Assembly: GCA_903921295.1 (NCBI GenBank)
Contig: CAIXOZ010000165.1
Location: 1 to 7,640 of the forward strand
Direction of reading: 5' to 3'
Origin: an uncultured cyanobacterium
GTDB taxonomy: Bacteria > Cyanobacteriota > Cyanobacteriia > PCC-6307 > Cyanobiaceae
DNA length: 7,640 nt
Shown here: positions 5,084 through 7,640 of the stretch, one piece after another
Layout of the letters: every line of letters starts with the position of its first letter
How positions within the stretch are numbered: the stretch's first letter is position 1
The notes under the pieces: generated by a model
What the model was told of the DNA's origin: nothing
The model's input: the letters and a program-made list of their open reading frames with translations, nothing else
Database searches by the model: none
Translations under genes and position numbers: made by a program

Positions 5084-6691
5084 ATGCGCTCCTTCCGCTG
5101 GGCTCTGGCCATGGTCTTCACGGCCCTGGAGTTGCTGGCGCTGACGGCCTGCCAACCGACCAAGCCCCCGGGTCGGTTGATCATCGGCAGCCGCCACCGG
5201 ATCGATTCGGTCGATCCAGCCGCCGGCACCACGGTCGGATCCCTGCAACTGCTCAGCGCCCTCGGCGATCCGCTCTATGCGATCACGGCCGACGGGGTGA
5301 TCGAACCGAGGCTGGCCCTGGCCCTGCCTGAGCTCAGCGCCGATGGTCTGCGGGCCCGGATCCGCCTCAGGCCCGGGGTGACCTTCCAGGACGGCACAGC
5401 CTTCACCGCCGAGGCAATGGCCTTCAGCCTGCGCCGCTTCCTGGCGATCGGAAAGCTCAGTTACCTGCTCGGCGATCGGGTGCGGTCGGTGCGGGTGATC
5501 GCCCCCCTGACGATTGAGCTGGAGCTCTGGCGTCCCTACAGCCCGCTGGCGCGGATGCTGAGCGCGATCAGCCTGACACCGATCTCACCAAGCGCCTATC
5601 GGCTGCACCAGCGCCGCTATCTCAACGACCGTTTCGTGGGCACGGGCCCCTACCGGCTGACACTCTTCAACAGCCAGCAGCAACGGCTGGAACCCTTCGA
5701 CGGCTACTGGGGCCGCCGCCCGGCCAACAGCGGCCTGGAGCTGGTCAATCTGAGCAACTCCACGGCGCTCTACGGGGCGATGCAGAGCGGCGAGGTGGAT
5801 GTGCTGCTCTCCACCAGCCTCGAGAACGACCAGCAGATGGCCCTGCACCGCCAGGCCGCCGCCGGCAAGCTCCGCGAAGGGGTCGGCCCGGCCCTGGAGA
5901 TCGGTTACCTCAGTCTGCTGACGAGCGTCCCGCCGCTGCAGGATCCGCGCCTACGCCGTGCCCTGGCCCTGAGCCTCGACCGGCAACGGATCGAAGAGCG
6001 CGTCAGCGAAGGGCTGCGCACGCCGCTGCGAACGGTCGTGCCGACGATGCTGCCCGGCTCCGCGCCCGAGAGCTGGCCACGCTTCGATGCCGCCGCCGCC
6101 CGGGCCCTGTTCCGCCAGGCGGGATACTGCCGCGGCCGGGTGCTGAAGCTGCCGCTCACCTTCCGCTCCAACATCCCCAGCGACCGTCTGTTTGCGCTCA
6201 CCTGGCAGGCGCAGCTGCAGCGGGATCTCTCCGACTGCGTCGCCCTGGAGGTGAACGGACTGGAGGCCACCACCGCCTATCGCCAGCTCGGGGATGGGGC
6301 TTTCACAATGATCCTGCTCGATTGGATCGCCGATTTCCCGGATGCCGACAACTACCTGATGCCCTTGCTGGGCTGCGAGCAGAGCCGCGGCCAGCGCTGC
6401 CTGAAGGGCGCCAGTGCCGCCAGCGGCAGCTTCTGGAGCGAACCAGGACTCGAGGACAGCCTCAGGCGCAGCGCCCGGCTCGAAGGCCTGCCCCGCGATC
6501 GGCTGCTCACGGCGTTGCAACGACGCACTGCGGCGGCGGTGCCCTACCTGCCGGTCTGGGGCGTGGCGCCGCGAGCCTGGGCCCGGCCTGGCCTCAACAC
6601 GCCGCAGTTTGATGGATCCGGACGGGTGCTTCTGATGGAACTGGCCGAAACCGGCGAGGGCAACCGACTGGAGCGTGGAGTGCGGCGATGA
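5084..6691 (+). CDS. ABC transporter solute-binding lipoprotein (peptide/nickel class, SBP_bac_5)
   Basis: A 535-residue extracytoplasmic solute-binding protein of the DppA/OppA/NikA type. From ATG 5084 the N-terminus is a lipoprotein signal: MRSFRWALAM, a hydrophobic stretch, and the lipobox LTAC with Cys23 as the lipid-modified residue. The frame is open back to 4895, but that extension has no signal features, so 5084 is chosen. Family landmarks: RIDSVDPAAGT (39-49), RLRPGVTFQDGTAFTAEAM (94-112), VGTGPYRLTLF (185-195), the FDGYWGRRP block (205-213), and DPRLRRALALSLDRQRIEE (287-305). A C-terminal lobe contains LLDWIADFPDADNYLMPLL (411-429) and VPYLPVWG (486-493). The substrate cannot be read from the sequence; peptides, nickel chelates and other small solutes are all transported by this class. 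The gene overlaps the permease gene by 4 bases, so the two are translationally coupled. Confidence 0.93.
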   Translation: MRSFRWALAMVFTALELLALTACQPTKPPGRLIIGSRHRIDSVDPAAGTTVGSLQLLSALGDPLYAITADGVIEPRLALALPELSADGLRARIRLRPGVTFQDGTAFTAEAMAFSLRRFLAIGKLSYLLGDRVRSVRVIAPLTIELELWRPYSPLARMLSAISLTPISPSAYRLHQRRYLNDRFVGTGPYRLTLFNSQQQRLEPFDGYWGRRPANSGLELVNLSNSTALYGAMQSGEVDVLLSTSLENDQQMALHRQAAAGKLREGVGPALEIGYLSLLTSVPPLQDPRLRRALALSLDRQRIEERVSEGLRTPLRTVVPTMLPGSAPESWPRFDAAAARALFRQAGYCRGRVLKLPLTFRSNIPSDRLFALTWQAQLQRDLSDCVALEVNGLEATTAYRQLGDGAFTMILLDWIADFPDADNYLMPLLGCEQSRGQRCLKGASAASGSFWSEPGLEDSLRRSARLEGLPRDRLLTALQRRTAAAVPYLPVWGVAPRAWARPGLNTPQFDGSGRVLLMELAETGEGNRLERGVRR

Positions 6692-7640
6692 GTCGTCAAC
6701 GGGAGCTGCTGACCTATGCGGCCGGACGCCTGGCCCTGGTGCCGGTGATGCTCTGGCTGATCGCCAGCCTCGTGTTTCTGCTGCTGCGCGTGGCCCCGGG
6801 CGATCCGATCGATGCCCTGCTCGGCACCCGTGCCTCAGCGACCGCCCGGGAAGCGCTGCGGGCCCAGCTGGGTCTGAACCGACCGCTGCTGAGCCAGTAC
6901 GGCCAGTACCTGATCGATCTGCTCCATGGCCAGCTCGGGCAATCGCTCACCAACCAGGAACCGGTGGCCGGGATCATCCAGCGCAGCCTGCCGGCAAGCC
7001 TGGAACTGGGGGGGTGTGCGCTGCTGCTGGCGGCGTTGATCGGCCTGGCGGTGGGCTTCAGCGGTGTGGCCCGTCCGGAGGGACGGATCGATCTGGCCGG
7101 GCGGATGTTCGGGATCGGCACCTATGCCCTGCCCCCATTCTGGGCGGCGATGCTGCTGCAGCTGGTGTTCGCGGTGTGGCTGGGCTGGCTGCCGGTGGGC
7201 GGTCGCTTCCCGCCCACCCTGCAGCCGCCCGAGGGCACGGGGTTCTACCTGCTCGACAGCCTTCGGGCCGGCAATCTCAGCCAACTGCTGGGCAGCCTGC
7301 GCCACCTGGTGCTGCCCGCCGCCACCCTCGGCCTGCTGATGAGCGGCATCTTCGCCAATGCGCTGCGGCTCAACCTGCGCCGCGCCCTCGGCTCCGACTA
7401 CGTGGAAGCGGCGCGCAGCCGCGGCCTGGGCGAGGCCCGGGTGGTGCTGCGCCATGCCCTACCCAACGCCCTGCTGCCGGTGCTCACGATCACGGGCATC
7501 ACCGTGGCCTCGTTAATCGGCGGAGCCCTGCTGATCGAGGTCACCTACTCCTGGCCCGGCATCGCCTTCCGGCTGCAGGAGGCGATCGGCCAGCGCGACT
7601 ACCCGCTGGTGCAGGGGATCGTGGTGGTGGTGGCCGGCCT
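6688..7640 (+). CDS. ABC transporter permease, DppB type (incomplete at 3' end)
   Basis: Inner-membrane permease subunit of the same peptide/nickel-type importer; 317 complete codons are visible and the gene runs off the window. ATG 6688 overlaps the preceding stop as ATGA, with GGAG at 6677-6680 as Shine-Dalgarno. The N-terminus shows the DppB pattern: a basic start, RLALVPVMLWLIASLVFLLL (first membrane helix, about 14-33) and RVAPGDPIDALLG (34-46). QLGLNRPLLSQYGQYL (60-75) and LLHGQLGQSL (78-87) follow. Further helices lie at about 110-127, 145-166, 206-224, 265-285 and 309 to the end. LGWLPVGGR (165-173) is a family hallmark. The cytoplasmic EAA loop that contacts the ATPase is clear: EAARSRGLG (240-248) followed by VLRHALPNALLPV (253-265). 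The second permease and ATPase genes would be expected downstream. Confidence 0.95.
   Translation, partial: MSRQRELLTYAAGRLALVPVMLWLIASLVFLLLRVAPGDPIDALLGTRASATAREALRAQLGLNRPLLSQYGQYLIDLLHGQLGQSLTNQEPVAGIIQRSLPASLELGGCALLLAALIGLAVGFSGVARPEGRIDLAGRMFGIGTYALPPFWAAMLLQLVFAVWLGWLPVGGRFPPTLQPPEGTGFYLLDSLRAGNLSQLLGSLRHLVLPAATLGLLMSGIFANALRLNLRRALGSDYVEAARSRGLGEARVVLRHALPNALLPVLTITGITVASLIGGALLIEVTYSWPGIAFRLQEAIGQRDYPLVQGIVVVVAG

Overview
This GC-rich window (roughly 70% G+C by eye, strong G/C preference at third codon positions) looks like the chromosome of a picocyanobacterium of the Synechococcus/Cyanobium type. The main reason is the chlorophyll-pathway gene chlI (magnesium chelatase subunit I) followed by ruvC. 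Four copies of the cyanobacterial palindrome GCGATCGC (HIP1) fit a cyanobacterium. All genes I accept lie on the + strand. The assignment rests on recognised protein motifs, not on any database search.

Layout: 3-386 is the 3' end of chlI. Positions 406-870 (ruvC) and 873-1466 (a 5-formyltetrahydrofolate cyclo-ligase family gene) follow within 19 and 2 bases, so the three genes are probably co-transcribed. A 116-base gap contains a GC hairpin, then a small unrecognised 77-residue ORF (1583-1816) with a good Shine-Dalgarno. Positions 1884-2435 encode an exported, C-terminally anchored protein that resembles the NikL/CbiL accessory components of nickel/cobalt uptake systems. Positions 2476-2898 are sufE (sulfur acceptor for Fe-S cluster assembly). 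Positions 2969-4288 are hom (homoserine dehydrogenase with an ACT domain).

The stretch after hom (4289-4506) has no convincing gene. It holds a weak hairpin, an unusual pair of imperfect direct repeats that also form an inverted repeat, and an AT-rich patch. Positions 4507-4965 are an unrecognised ORF whose N-terminal half is doubtful, because the opposite strand is also open with an equally clean third-position signal. After a 118-base gap with a perfect 9-bp hairpin, 5084-6691 encode a lipoprotein solute-binding protein of the peptide/nickel ABC transporter class. It overlaps by 4 bases (ATGA) the matching DppB-type permease (6688 to the window end, incomplete).

The genes are mostly housekeeping: chlorophyll synthesis, recombination, folate metabolism, Fe-S assembly, Thr/Met biosynthesis and import. 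I see no phage, transposon, CRISPR, tRNA or rRNA signal, and nothing that amounts to a clearly new multi-gene system. The points most worth following are the stand-alone NikL-like protein, the repeat element after hom, the two-strand ORF at 4476-4965, and the hairpin sitting on the start of the transporter operon.
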